Source: CAVVSD01 sp963837655
GTDB lineage: Bacteria > Actinomycetota > Thermoleophilia > Solirubrobacterales > Solirubrobacteraceae
NCBI GenBank assembly: GCA_963837655.1
Contig: CAWIOK010000014.1
Coordinates: 1 to 64,000 of the forward strand
Direction of reading: 5' to 3'
DNA length: 64,000 nt
This document shows, in pieces, positions 7,413-15,870 of this stretch; positions within the stretch are counted from its first letter, which is position 1, and every line of letters begins with the position of its first letter. A program made the position numbers and the translations under genes. Below the pieces are notes generated by a model. That model was given only the letters and a program-made list of their open reading frames with translations. It did no database searches and was not told the DNA's origin.

Positions 7413-8554
7413 TGGCCAAGAGCGAGCACACGATGATCGAGGTCGCCGGTCGCGAGGTCCGGATGTCCAATCCGGCCAAGGTCTACTTCCCGGGCCCCGG
7501 CTGGACGAAGCTCGACGTCGCCCAGTACTACCTGGAGATGTCCGACGCGGCCCTCGTGCACCTGCGCGAGCGCCCGACGGTCATGAAGCGCTTCGTGAAC
7601 GGGATCATGGAGGACCCGATCTGGCAGAAGCGCGTCCCCAAGACCATCCCGGAGTGGCTGGAGACCGCGACCGTCTGGTTCCCCTCCGGCAGGACCGCCG
7701 AGGAGCTCGTCGCGAACGACGCGGCGCATCTCGTGTGGGCCGTCAACCTCGGGGTCATCGACTTCAACCCGTGGCCCGCCAAGCGCGAGGACCTCGACCA
7801 TCCGGACGAGCTGCGCGTCGACCTCGACCCCACACCGGGCGTCGAGTGGGACGACGTGCGCCGCACTGCGATGGTCGTCCGCGACGTCCTCGCCGAGCAC
7901 GGCCTGCGCGGCTATCCGAAGACATCGGGGTCGAAGGGCATCCACGTCAACGTCCGCATCGAACCCCGCTGGAGCTCGGTCGAGGTGCGCCGCGCGGCGC
8001 TCGCTCTGGCGCGTGAGGTCGAGCGGCGCGCGCCCGATCTGGCCACGAGCAAGTGGTGGAAGGAGGAGCGCCAGGGCGTGTTCGTCGACTACAACCAGAA
8101 TGCCCGCGACCGCACCGTCGCCTCGTGCTGGTCGATCCGCCCGACGCCGGACGCCCGCGTCTCCTGCGCGCTGGAGTGGGACGACGTCCCCGACGTCGAG
8201 CCGGCCGACCTGCGCATCGACACGGTCCCGCAGCGGATCCGCGAGAAGGGCGACCCCGCGGCCGACATCGACGCCGCCCCCGGGTCGCTGGACGCGCTGC
8301 ACGACCTGGCGCGCCGCGACGAGGAGGGCGGTCTCGGCGACGCTCCCTGGCCGCCGCACTTCCCCAAGCAGGACTCCGAGCCCAAGCGCGTCCAGCCCAG
8401 TCGCGACCGCGACCGCCCGACGCACCGCGGCCGCGCCGGCGACCCGCAGCCCGGCGGCCCTCCGCCGGGTGTCGGCACCGGCGGGCTGCAGCGCGGCTTC
8501 GGCTCCAAGCCGCGCACCGGCCAGGGCTATGAGACCGAGTTCGATGACTCCTGA
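7412..8554 (+). CDS. LigD-type polymerase/primase domain protein
   Basis: A 380-residue archaeo-eukaryotic primase-like polymerase of the LigD-Pol family, used in non-homologous end joining to fill DNA ends with (ribo)nucleotides. Supporting segments are SNPAKVYFPG near the N-terminus, RVDLDPTPG carrying the two metal-binding aspartates (about residue 133), and the KTSGSKGIHV motif. The catalytic core ends near residue 300. The last 60-70 residues are Pro-, Arg- and Gly-rich and look disordered, perhaps a DNA-binding tail. The ATG at 7412 was chosen because it overlaps the stop of a 4-codon leader ORF and starts just before the conserved core. It overlaps the following AhpD-like gene by 11 bp, indicating an operon. 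Confidence 0.9.
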   Translation: MAKSEHTMIEVAGREVRMSNPAKVYFPGPGWTKLDVAQYYLEMSDAALVHLRERPTVMKRFVNGIMEDPIWQKRVPKTIPEWLETATVWFPSGRTAEELVANDAAHLVWAVNLGVIDFNPWPAKREDLDHPDELRVDLDPTPGVEWDDVRRTAMVVRDVLAEHGLRGYPKTSGSKGIHVNVRIEPRWSSVEVRRAALALAREVERRAPDLATSKWWKEERQGVFVDYNQNARDRTVASCWSIRPTPDARVSCALEWDDVPDVEPADLRIDTVPQRIREKGDPAADIDAAPGSLDALHDLARRDEEGGLGDAPWPPHFPKQDSEPKRVQPSRDRDRPTHRGRAGDPQPGGPPPGVGTGGLQRGFGSKPRTGQGYETEFDDS

Positions 8555-9119
8555 CGACGACACCGGCAGCGTCTTCCCCGTCCCCGACGAGCGCGAGCTC
8601 CCGGAGCGGATCCAGGGCCTCTTCGGCAAGGCCCGCGACGCGCTGGGCTTCGTGCCCAACGTGTTCCGCGTCTGGTCCTACCGGCCCGAGCGCCTCAGCG
8701 CCTGGTTCGGCCACTTCCGGCTGCTGCACGAGCCGACCGAGGGGCTGAGCGCCGCCGACCGGGAGATGATCGCGGTCGTCGTCTCCCAGTCCAACGGCTG
8801 CCTGTACTGCCTGGTGGCCCACGGCCAGGCGCTGCGGGAGGCGCTCGGCGACCCGATCGTGGGCGACCGGATCACGCTGGACTGGCGGCGCGCGGGTCTC
8901 GACGAGCGGCGCCGCACCATCTGCGCGTTCGCGGAGAAGCTCACGCTGCGCCCGCGCGAGGTCGAGCCCGAGGACGTGCAGGGCCTGCGGGACGTCGGGC
9001 TGACCGAGGAGGAGGCGTGGGATGTCGCCGAGATCGCGGCGATGTACAACCTCACCAACCGCATGGCGATGGCGACGGGGATGCTCCCCAACGCCGAGTA
9101 CCACGCCAGGTCGCGGTAG
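8544..9119 (+). CDS. AhpD/carboxymuconolactone-decarboxylase-family (peroxidase-related) protein
   Basis: A 191-residue helical protein. Its central motif SNGCLYCLVAHG, with a Cys-x-x-Cys followed by His, matches the AhpD-like redox site of peroxidase-related CMD-family enzymes. These typically reduce peroxides or act as thiol-disulfide partners. The position of the pair (about residue 80) and the length fit the uncharacterised peroxidase-related branch. The gene starts inside the last codons of the polymerase gene, so it is probably translationally coupled. That suggests a stress-linked function, although an oxidative role in end joining is not established. Confidence 0.82.
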   Translation: MTPDDDTGSVFPVPDERELPERIQGLFGKARDALGFVPNVFRVWSYRPERLSAWFGHFRLLHEPTEGLSAADREMIAVVVSQSNGCLYCLVAHGQALREALGDPIVGDRITLDWRRAGLDERRRTICAFAEKLTLRPREVEPEDVQGLRDVGLTEEEAWDVAEIAAMYNLTNRMAMATGMLPNAEYHARSR

Positions 9120-9179
9120 CGCCCGCCCTGCGCTCGCTCCGACGCATGTTCGGGCGCCTGAGTGCCACGCTCGGGTCGA

Positions 9180-9185
9180 TAGGAT
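9180..9185 (+). promoter_or_regulatory. -10 hexamer TAGGAT of the DtxR-family gene
   Basis: TAGGAT is followed by exactly seven bases and then the ATG at 9193, the leaderless geometry seen repeatedly in this window. No clear -35 or iron-box palindrome is visible here. Confidence 0.5.
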
Positions 9186-9192
9186 TCAGGAC

Positions 9193-9903
9193 ATGGCAAG
9201 TGCGACAGTTGCGGAAGAGGAGTACCTCCAGAGCCTCTTCTGGCTGCAAGAGGCCAAGCTCCCCATGACAGGAGCCAACGTCGCGCGCGCGATGCAGCTT
9301 TCCGCGCCGACGGTCCACGAGATGATCGGCCGCCTGGAACGTGATGGCTACATCACACGCGGCAGCGACAAGGCCATCAGCTTCACCGACAGCGGCCTCG
9401 AGCATGCCGAGGAGATCGTGCGCCGCCACCGCCTCATCGAGCGGTTCCTCACGGATGTGCTGGGCATTCCGTGGGACGAGGTGCACGAGGAGGCCGAGCG
9501 CCTCGAGCACGCGATGTCGCCGGTCCTCGAGGAGCGGATGCTCGCCGCGATCGGCGATGCGAGCACCTGCCCGCACGGTCACCCGATCCACGCGGGCGCG
9601 CGCATCGACGGCGTCCCGCTGGCAGACGTCGAGGAGGGCGGGAAGGTCACCGTCCTGCGCTTCGAGAACGAGGCCGAGGAGCTCCTGCACTACCTCAAGA
9701 CGACCGGCATCGAGCCCGGGATGCGAGGAATCGTCACGTCCCGCACTGACGACAAGGTGATCGTCACGTCCGACGATGGCGAGCAGTGCACGATCGACCG
9801 CGACCTCGCCGAGACCGTCTCGGTCACCGCGGACCCGTCGCCGCCGCCGCGTGTCGCGCTGCCCGAGCAGCTCGTCATCTCCAAGGACCGCTACGGCAGG
9901 TAA
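9193..9903 (+). CDS. DtxR-family metal-dependent transcriptional regulator (MntR-like metal site)
   Basis: A 236-residue regulator with the three-part IdeR/DtxR layout: N-terminal winged helix (about 8-65), dimerisation and metal-binding domain (66-140) and a C-terminal SH3/FeoA-like domain (about 150-225). Residue numbering aligns directly with DtxR: His79, Glu83, His98, Glu105 and His106 are kept. The ancillary-to-primary site residues Met10 and Cys102 of DtxR are both Glu (Glu10, Glu102), as in manganese-sensing MntR proteins, which carry Asp/Glu at these positions. Iron versus manganese specificity is therefore open. It is the best candidate to bind the iron-box-like sites at 598, 1261 and 39572. 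Confidence 0.9.
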   Translation: MASATVAEEEYLQSLFWLQEAKLPMTGANVARAMQLSAPTVHEMIGRLERDGYITRGSDKAISFTDSGLEHAEEIVRRHRLIERFLTDVLGIPWDEVHEEAERLEHAMSPVLEERMLAAIGDASTCPHGHPIHAGARIDGVPLADVEEGGKVTVLRFENEAEELLHYLKTTGIEPGMRGIVTSRTDDKVIVTSDDGEQCTIDRDLAETVSVTADPSPPPRVALPEQLVISKDRYGR

Positions 9904-11115
9904 CTAGGTCGTGTCCGCCAGCCGGATCGTGCGCGACACGAACCGGTTGCTGGACCGCGTGCCCTGCAGCTCCGCGCGCAGGACGACGGTCACCGAGGCG
10001 TCGCCCTGCAGCGCCTTGCGCGCCGCGCTGGAGAACCGCAGGACCGCGGCCACGTCGTCCCCGTCGCCGCGGAGACGTCCGGTGGTGCGTGCGAGCACCC
10101 TGTGCGCGCTGCGCGGGAGACCGATGCGCCGCGCAGTGGTCGGCGACACGCGGACCTGCACCTCCAGGCTGCAGGACCGACGGCACCCGACGGTCGTGCG
10201 CAGTCCCCGCTCCAGCACCGTCGACAGGCCGGTGCTCTGCGGGTCGCCGAGCGTCACGCCGTAGCCGGCGATGCTCCCGTCGGACAGCCCCAGCTCGAAG
10301 CTGCCGCGGCCGGACTCGTAGCCGTCGACGAGTATCCAGTAGGTGCGCTTGGGCACCGCGGTGAACGAGACGAGGCTCGTGTCGGCGATGCCGCCGTCGT
10401 CGTCGCCGGCGATCCTGCGCAGCGAGCCGAGGTCGCCGGTGAAGACGCCGAGGACCGTGTCGAAGCTCGAGTTCGAGGTGTCCAGCGTGACGCGCCGGGC
10501 CTTCGTCGTGCGGTAGCGGTACCAGACCGACCCGCCGCCGCCCTCGGCCACGGCGGGCTCACCGAGTTCGCGGGTGGCGAGGGTGTTGGACCCCTGGACG
10601 CGCCCCGGCTTGAGCGCGATCGCGTCGGCGAACGCGTCGTTGGGCGGCAGGGTCTCGGGGTGTGTGACGAGCGTGAACGTCCCGGCGCCGTTGTCGACGC
10701 CGGAGACCGCCACCCAGACCGTCACGCCCGCCTTGACCTGCAGGCTGACCTTCGCGCCGAGGTCGTTGCAGGCGTCGTCGACCGATGGCCCGGCAGTCAG
10801 GGTGGTGAGCGTCGTCCCCGTGTACGTCGCGATGACGTCGTCGAAGGACGCGGCGCACGCGTCGAGGGTCACGGCCCCGTCGGTGGGCGAGGTGTACGAG
10901 AACCAGGCGCTGCGGGCACGACGGTCACCCGCGTGGGCGGGCTCGCCGGCCTCCACGGTGGCGTCGACGACGGTTCCCTGGACGGGCGTGTCGAGCGTCA
11001 GCGGCTGCGCCGCGGCGAAGGCGTCGTTCGGTGGTGGCGCCGCCTGGGCCACTGCGGGGACCGCGGCCGCCGCAAAGAGGGTGACGACGATCCCGAGCAG
11101 GCGGCGCATGGTCAT
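9904..11115 (-). CDS. Secreted protein with tandem pre-peptidase-like beta-sandwich domains
   Basis: A 403-residue exported protein with a clear signal peptide (about residues 1-26, ending in Ala-Gln-Ala). Two homologous units each begin with PPNDAFA (about residues 27 and 153) and contain WF/WYRY-type strands, an aspartate-rich turn and a SFDT/SFDD signature. These resemble the bacterial pre-peptidase C-terminal (PPC) domain that accompanies secreted hydrolases and binds calcium or carbohydrate. The remaining C-terminal 130 residues are beta-rich with a paired Cys (CRRSC). No catalytic domain is visible. The stop codon directly abuts the DtxR-family stop, so the two genes converge without a spacer. 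Confidence 0.72.
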   Translation of the reverse strand: MTMRRLLGIVVTLFAAAAVPAVAQAAPPPNDAFAAAQPLTLDTPVQGTVVDATVEAGEPAHAGDRRARSAWFSYTSPTDGAVTLDACAASFDDVIATYTGTTLTTLTAGPSVDDACNDLGAKVSLQVKAGVTVWVAVSGVDNGAGTFTLVTHPETLPPNDAFADAIALKPGRVQGSNTLATRELGEPAVAEGGGGSVWYRYRTTKARRVTLDTSNSSFDTVLGVFTGDLGSLRRIAGDDDGGIADTSLVSFTAVPKRTYWILVDGYESGRGSFELGLSDGSIAGYGVTLGDPQSTGLSTVLERGLRTTVGCRRSCSLEVQVRVSPTTARRIGLPRSAHRVLARTTGRLRGDGDDVAAVLRFSSAARKALQGDASVTVVLRAELQGTRSSNRFVSRTIRLADTT

Positions 11116-11172
11116 GATCGGTGAAACGTACCTGCGCCGCGAGGGTCGCGGCGCAGGATCACCCGGCGGCGC

Positions 11173-12282
11173 TCAGGCGGTCTGCGCCACTCCGGTCGCC
11201 GCCCTGACCGCCTCGGCGAGGCGCTTGACGCCCTCGTCGATCTGCTCCGGCGTCACGCCGCTGTAGGCCAGCCGCAGGCTGTGCTCGCCGCCCTCCAGCA
11301 GGAAGTCCGACCCCTTCACGAACGCCACGCCACGTTCGCCGGCCGCGGTGAACACCGCGTCGACGTCGACGTCGTCGGGCAGGTCGACCCACATGAAGTA
11401 GCCGCCCTCGGTGGGCTGGAAGCGCGCGTCCGGCAGCTCGCGGCGCAGCGCCTCGGCGAGCCGTCCGGCACGCTCGCGCAGCGCGCGCTTCACGGTCTCG
11501 ATCGAGCCCTGGATCCGCCCGCCGCGGACGAACTGGTTCACGATCGACTGGGCGACCATGTTCGGCGAGATGTACGTGTTCGTCGCCAGGTAGACGATCT
11601 TGGAGATGACCTCCGACGGCCCCACGAGGTAGCCGACGCGGATGCCCGGGCACACCGTCTTGGAGAACGACGACGCGTACACGACGTGATCGGACTCGTC
11701 GAGCGACAGCATCGTCGGCAGCGTGGCTCCCGCGAAGCGCAGCTCGACGTACGGGTCGTCCTCGAACACGAGGAAGTCGTACTCCCGCGCGAGCTCCAGC
11801 AGCCGGTCGCGCTTCTCGCGCGAGAGCGTGTAGCCGGCCGGGTTCTGGAAGTTGGGGATGATGTGCGCGAGCTTCGGGCGCAGGCCGCCCTCCAGCAGCT
11901 TCGCGAGCGCCTCGACGTCGATGCCGTCGGGCTCGAGGTCGACGGGCACGATCTCCGCGCCGCGCTGGCGCAGCCCGAGCAGCGTCCGGTCGTAGGTCGG
12001 GCGCTCGACGACGACCGCGTCGCCGGGCGCGACGAGCGTGTCGAACAAAAACGCGTCGGCCTGCATCGACCCGTTGGTGACGATGACCTGGGACGGGTCG
12101 ACGCCGTGCTTCTCCGCGATCCACGCGCGCAACGGCACGTAGCCGATCGCGGTGCCGTAGGCGGTCGTGCCGGCGGGGTCCTCCTCGAAGGCCTTCCCGG
12201 CCGCCTCGCGCAGCCCGTCGAGGTCGATGATGTCCGCGGACGGCGCGCCGCGCGCGAAGGAGATGATGTCGGAGGGGGACAT
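11173..12282 (-). CDS. PLP-dependent aminotransferase, fold type I (2-aminoadipate/aromatic type)
   Basis: A 369-residue class I/II aminotransferase related to the LysN/2-aminoadipate and MocR catalytic domains. Recognisable are the TNGSMQA cofactor-contacting turn (about residue 88), NFQNPAGYTLS, the EDDPY segment containing the PLP-binding Asp, the Schiff-base Lys in SFSKTVCPGIRVGY (about 230) and a C-terminal RLAYSG arginine segment. There is no DNA-binding N-terminus, so it is an enzyme rather than a MocR regulator. It ends upstream of the secreted-protein gene and begins 10 bp after sucD, so it may be read through from sucCD. A TAGCTT hexamer 7 nt before its ATG also offers a separate leaderless promoter. 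Confidence 0.88.
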   Translation of the reverse strand: MSPSDIISFARGAPSADIIDLDGLREAAGKAFEEDPAGTTAYGTAIGYVPLRAWIAEKHGVDPSQVIVTNGSMQADAFLFDTLVAPGDAVVVERPTYDRTLLGLRQRGAEIVPVDLEPDGIDVEALAKLLEGGLRPKLAHIIPNFQNPAGYTLSREKRDRLLELAREYDFLVFEDDPYVELRFAGATLPTMLSLDESDHVVYASSFSKTVCPGIRVGYLVGPSEVISKIVYLATNTYISPNMVAQSIVNQFVRGGRIQGSIETVKRALRERAGRLAEALRRELPDARFQPTEGGYFMWVDLPDDVDVDAVFTAAGERGVAFVKGSDFLLEGGEHSLRLAYSGVTPEQIDEGVKRLAEAVRAATGVAQTA

Positions 12283-12292
12283 GGCCTAGAAG

Positions 12293-13168
12293 CTACCCAC
12301 CGAGGATCTCGACGGCGAGGCGCGAGACCTCCGTCGGCGTGCGGCCGACCTTCACGCCCTTCGCCTCCAGCGCCTCGGCCTTCGCGGCAGCGGTGCCCTG
12401 CGACCCGGAGATGATCGCGCCCGCGTGGCCCATCGTCTTGCCCGGAGGCGCGGAGAAGCCCGCGATGTAGGCGACGACCGGCTTGGTCACGTTGGTCTCG
12501 ATGAAGTCGGCCGCGCGCTCCTCGGCGTCGCCGCCGATCTCGCCCGACAGCACGATGAGCTCGGTCTCGGGGTCCTCCTGGAAGAGGCCGAGGACGTCGA
12601 TGAAGGTGGTGCCCGGGATCGGATCGCCGCCGATACCGACGATCGAGGAGTTGCCGAACCCGCTCTGGGCGAGCTCGTTGCCGATCTGGTACGTCAGCGT
12701 CCCGGAGCGCGAGACCACGCCCACGTTGCCCTCCTTGAAGAAGGACGCGGGGATGATGCCGACGTTCGCCTTGCCCGGCGACAGGACGCCGGGGCAGTTC
12801 GGCCCGATGAGCCGCACCCCGGGCGTGCGCGCGAGATGGGTCGCGACACGCAGCTCGTCGAATGCGGGGATGCCCTCGGTGATCGCGATGATCGTCGTGA
12901 TCCCCGCGTCGGCCGCCTCGAGGATCGAGTCGGCGGCGAAGCGCGGCGGGACGAAGATCATCGCCGTGTTCGCGCCCGTCTCCGTCACCGCGTCCACGAA
13001 CGTGTTGAAGACTGGGATGCCCTCGACGTCCTGGCCGCCCTTGCCCGGCGTGACGCCCGCGACGACCTGCGTTCCGTAGCGGCGGTTGTTCAGCGCGTGG
13101 AACGTGCCCTCGCGCCCGGTGATGCCCGAGACGACGAGCTTGGTGTCCTTGTCGATCAGGATGCTCAT
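12293..13168 (-). CDS. sucD: Succinyl-CoA synthetase alpha subunit (SucD)
   Basis: A 291-residue subunit that carries the phosphohistidine and binds CoA in the TCA-cycle step between succinyl-CoA and succinate. Visible are the Rossmann-like N-terminus (VVSGITGREGTFHA), the GPNCPGV loop, the SRSGTLTYQ segment and the GHAGAII active-site histidine. Length is normal for the family. Its ATG overlaps the sucC stop by 4 bp (ATGA), showing translational coupling. With the propionyl-CoA carboxylase subunits and methylmalonyl-CoA mutase elsewhere in this window it would complete propionyl-CoA to succinate. Confidence 0.96.
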   Translation of the reverse strand: MSILIDKDTKLVVSGITGREGTFHALNNRRYGTQVVAGVTPGKGGQDVEGIPVFNTFVDAVTETGANTAMIFVPPRFAADSILEAADAGITTIIAITEGIPAFDELRVATHLARTPGVRLIGPNCPGVLSPGKANVGIIPASFFKEGNVGVVSRSGTLTYQIGNELAQSGFGNSSIVGIGGDPIPGTTFIDVLGLFQEDPETELIVLSGEIGGDAEERAADFIETNVTKPVVAYIAGFSAPPGKTMGHAGAIISGSQGTAAAKAEALEAKGVKVGRTPTEVSRLAVEILGG

Positions 13169-14304
13169 CGGGCCAGCTCCACGACGCGCGCGGCGGCAGC
13201 GTCCATCGTCGCTTCCACGTGGACGTTGGGCAGCGCTGCATCCGCGAGCAGCTGGCGGCCCTCCACGTCGTTGGTGCCGTCCAGCCGGACGACGAAGGGA
13301 ACCGTCGGCTTCACCTGCGCGAAGGCCTGGATGAGGCCGCGGGCGACCTCGTCGCAGCGTGTGATGCCGCCGAAGATGTTGAACAGGACGGCGGTCACCG
13401 ACTCGTTGGCGAGGATGACCTCGACCGCGCTGGTGACCTCGTCGGCTTGCGAGCCGCCGCCGGCGTCGAGGAAGTTCGCCGGCTTGCCGCCGGCGAGCGC
13501 GACGACGTCGAGCGTCGACATGACGAGCCCGGCGCCGTTGCCGAGGATGCCGATGTTCCCGTCGAGCTTCACGTACGTGAGGCCGCGCTCCTTGGCCATC
13601 TGCTCCTGCGGATCCTCGGCGCTCGGGTTGCGCAGCGCCGCGTTGTCCGGGTGGCGGAAGAGCGAGTTGTCGTCGAGCGTGACCTTCGCGTCGAGCGCGC
13701 GGACCTGGCGGTCGGGGGTCACGATGAGCGGGTTGACCTCGACGAGCATCGCCTCCTCGGCGACGAATGCCGCGTACAGGCGCGCGAGCAGTACGCCGAC
13801 GGGGCGGACGAGGTCGGCGTCCAGGCCGGCGTCGAACGCGAGCCGGCGCCCGTGGAAGTCCTGGAAGCCGAGCAGCGGGTCGACGTGGAGCGTCGCGATC
13901 GCCTCCGGCGCGGTCTCGGCGACCTCCTCGATGTCCACTCCGCCGTGCGTCGACAGCATCACGAGCGGCTTGCGCGCGCTGCGGTCGAAGACGATCGACG
14001 CGTAGTACTCGGCGGCGATGTCGCTGGCGGCCTCGACCCACACCTCGTGGACCGTGAAGCCGCGGATGTCCATGCCCAGGATCGCGGTGGCCGCGTCCTC
14101 GGCCTCGTGGCGATCGGAGGCGAGCTTGATGCCGCCGGCCTTGCCGCGGCCGCCGATCAGCACCTGCGCCTTGACGACGCAGGGGTATCCGACGTGGTCC
14201 GCTGCGGCCACCGCGTCGGCGACGGTGGTGGCGGGAGCGCCGGTGGGGACAGGGATGTCATGGCGGGCGAACAGCTGCTTGCCCTGGTATTCGAGGAGGT
14301 CCAT
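13165..14304 (-). CDS. sucC: Succinyl-CoA synthetase beta subunit (SucC)
   Basis: A 379-residue ATP-grasp subunit that binds the nucleotide and holds the second half of the active site. The N-terminus MDLLEYQGKQLFARH is the family signature. The ATP-grasp core contains GGRGKAGG (about residue 50), and a C-terminal FNIFGGITRCDEVA segment is present. It is first in the sucC-sucD operon. A minus-strand TAGAGT lies 12 nt before the start, giving a short-leader promoter in the 76-bp region shared with the divergent HAD gene. Confidence 0.96.
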   Translation of the reverse strand: MDLLEYQGKQLFARHDIPVPTGAPATTVADAVAAADHVGYPCVVKAQVLIGGRGKAGGIKLASDRHEAEDAATAILGMDIRGFTVHEVWVEAASDIAAEYYASIVFDRSARKPLVMLSTHGGVDIEEVAETAPEAIATLHVDPLLGFQDFHGRRLAFDAGLDADLVRPVGVLLARLYAAFVAEEAMLVEVNPLIVTPDRQVRALDAKVTLDDNSLFRHPDNAALRNPSAEDPQEQMAKERGLTYVKLDGNIGILGNGAGLVMSTLDVVALAGGKPANFLDAGGGSQADEVTSAVEVILANESVTAVLFNIFGGITRCDEVARGLIQAFAQVKPTVPFVVRLDGTNDVEGRQLLADAALPNVHVEATMDAAAARVVELAR

Positions 14305-14380
14305 AGGCGGCCGCTGACTCTAGTGCGTCTCCTCATCACGCCGAGCGCCGCCCGCACTTGTCCTACACTGCCGAACGCTC

Positions 14381-15061
14381 ATGGCGCTCCCCAAGAAGGT
14401 CAACTGGGTCACGTTCGATGTCTACGGGACTCTCATCGATTGGGAGACGGGGATCTACGACGCCTTCAAGGCCGAAGCGGCTCGTGACGGCTTCACCATC
14501 GATCGCGACGAGCTCATCCCGATGTTCCACGAGATCTCGCAGGACATCGAGAGTGGCTCCTACGAGCTGTACGCCGAGGTGCTGCGGCGGACGGCGGTCC
14601 AGATCGCCAAGCGCCTCGAGTGGCCGCTGGAGCCCTCGCGCTCCGGCTTCCTGCCGGACTCGATCCCGCGCTGGAAGCCGTTCAAGGAGACCAACGCGCA
14701 GGTCGCCAAGATCGCGAAGGTCTTCTCGACAGGCCTGATCGCCAACATCGACGACAAGCTGCTCGGACAGACGCGCCGGCACCTGCCGACCGACTTCGAT
14801 CTCGTCGTGACCGCCCAGCAGGTCCGCTCCTACAAGCCGGACCCCGCGCACTTCAAGGAGTTCCAGCGCAGGATCGAGGGCGACAAGAAGGGCTGGGTCC
14901 ACATCGCGGCCAGCCAGTACCACGACGTCGAGCCGCTCTCCAAGCTCAAGGTGCCCGTGATCTGGGTCAACCGCACGGGCGAGGCACTCGAGCCCGGCCG
15001 CAAGGCCCCAGACGGCGAGGTCAGCACGCTGGCCGAGGCCGTCAAGCTCCTCGGCGCTTGA
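14381..15061 (+). CDS. HAD-superfamily hydrolase (2-haloacid dehalogenase-like)
   Basis: A 226-residue HAD hydrolase of the haloacid-dehalogenase type II group. The nucleophile Asp is in FDVYGTLIDW (about residue 12), where the usual second Asp of phosphatases is replaced by Tyr as in true dehalogenases. The motif II region is STGLIANIDD, Lys is in RSYKPDP (about 150) and the closing acidic motif is degenerate around SQYHDV. The cap domain lies between 20 and 100. A role in dehalogenation is possible but not shown. A TACACT -10 lies 11 nt upstream of the ATG. It faces sucC and is followed 17 bp later by the MBL-fold gene. Confidence 0.82.
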   Translation: MALPKKVNWVTFDVYGTLIDWETGIYDAFKAEAARDGFTIDRDELIPMFHEISQDIESGSYELYAEVLRRTAVQIAKRLEWPLEPSRSGFLPDSIPRWKPFKETNAQVAKIAKVFSTGLIANIDDKLLGQTRRHLPTDFDLVVTAQQVRSYKPDPAHFKEFQRRIEGDKKGWVHIAASQYHDVEPLSKLKVPVIWVNRTGEALEPGRKAPDGEVSTLAEAVKLLGA

Positions 15062-15078
15062 TCTAGAGACGCGCAGCG

Positions 15079-15840
15079 ATGCGAGCGATCTCGCTGCACC
15101 CGGACGTCCTCGTCGCCACGAGCGAGGTCTGGCAGACGACGTGCACCGCCGTCCGCAGCGGGGGCGAGGCGTTCGTCATCGACTCGCCCGTGTACCCGGA
15201 CGAGCTGGAGCTGCTCCCGACGTTGATGCAGCAGGCGCAGTTCTCGCCCACCGGGCTGCTGGTCACGCACGGCGACTGGGATCACCTCCTCGGCCGCCTC
15301 GCGTTCCCCGGCGCGGCCCTCGGGTGTGCCGAGACCACGGCGGCCCGGCTGACCGCCGAGCCGGGCGCCGCCCAGCGCGAGCTGCGCGCGTTCGACGACG
15401 AGCACTACGTCGAGCGCAAGGCGCCGCTGTCGCTCGGGCAGGTCCAGCCGCTGCCGGTCCCAGGCCATCTGGAGGTCGGTGACGACGAGATGGAGCTGCA
15501 CCCGACCGAGGGGCACACCGCGGACGGCATGGCGATCTGGATCCCGTGGGCCGGGGTCCTGGTCGTGGGCGACTACCTGTCGCCGGTCGAGATCCCGATG
15601 ATCTCCGCGACCGGCTCGCGGGACGCCTACCTCGCCACGCTGCGGCGCCTCGAGCCGCTCGTCGAGCAGGCGGCGCACGTCGTGCCCGGCCACGGCGCCG
15701 TGATGGAGGGCCCGCGGGCGGCGGCGATCCTGCGCGAGGACGTGGCCTATCTCGAGGCGCTTCCCGAGGCGACGCTGCCGCTGGCGAGGCGCGGCCCCGC
15801 TCAGCAGGCCGTCCACAAGGAGAACATCGGGCGCGCGTAG
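15079..15840 (+). CDS. MBL-fold metallohydrolase
   Basis: A 253-residue metallo-beta-lactamase-fold hydrolase. The first metal motif reads THGDWDHLLG (about residue 60), a variant of HxHxDH with the second His replaced by Asp. The acidic bridging ligand is in VVGDYL (about 165) and a C-terminal His in VPGHG (about 197). Such proteins hydrolyse thioesters, lactones or phosphodiesters, and the substrate is unclear. It is probably cotranscribed with the upstream HAD gene. The reduced first motif could mean a single-metal site. Confidence 0.85.
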   Translation: MRAISLHPDVLVATSEVWQTTCTAVRSGGEAFVIDSPVYPDELELLPTLMQQAQFSPTGLLVTHGDWDHLLGRLAFPGAALGCAETTAARLTAEPGAAQRELRAFDDEHYVERKAPLSLGQVQPLPVPGHLEVGDDEMELHPTEGHTADGMAIWIPWAGVLVVGDYLSPVEIPMISATGSRDAYLATLRRLEPLVEQAAHVVPGHGAVMEGPRAAAILREDVAYLEALPEATLPLARRGPAQQAVHKENIGRA

Positions 15841-15870
15841 ACCACCCGGGGTGCCGATGACCCTGGTGGC

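Noticed and set aside
5360..8659. 1099-codon minus-strand open frame spanning four genes
   Set aside because: It runs antisense or out of frame to glycerate kinase, DNA ligase and polymerase. Its translation is Arg/Ala-rich with no family motif, which is the usual high-GC shadow.
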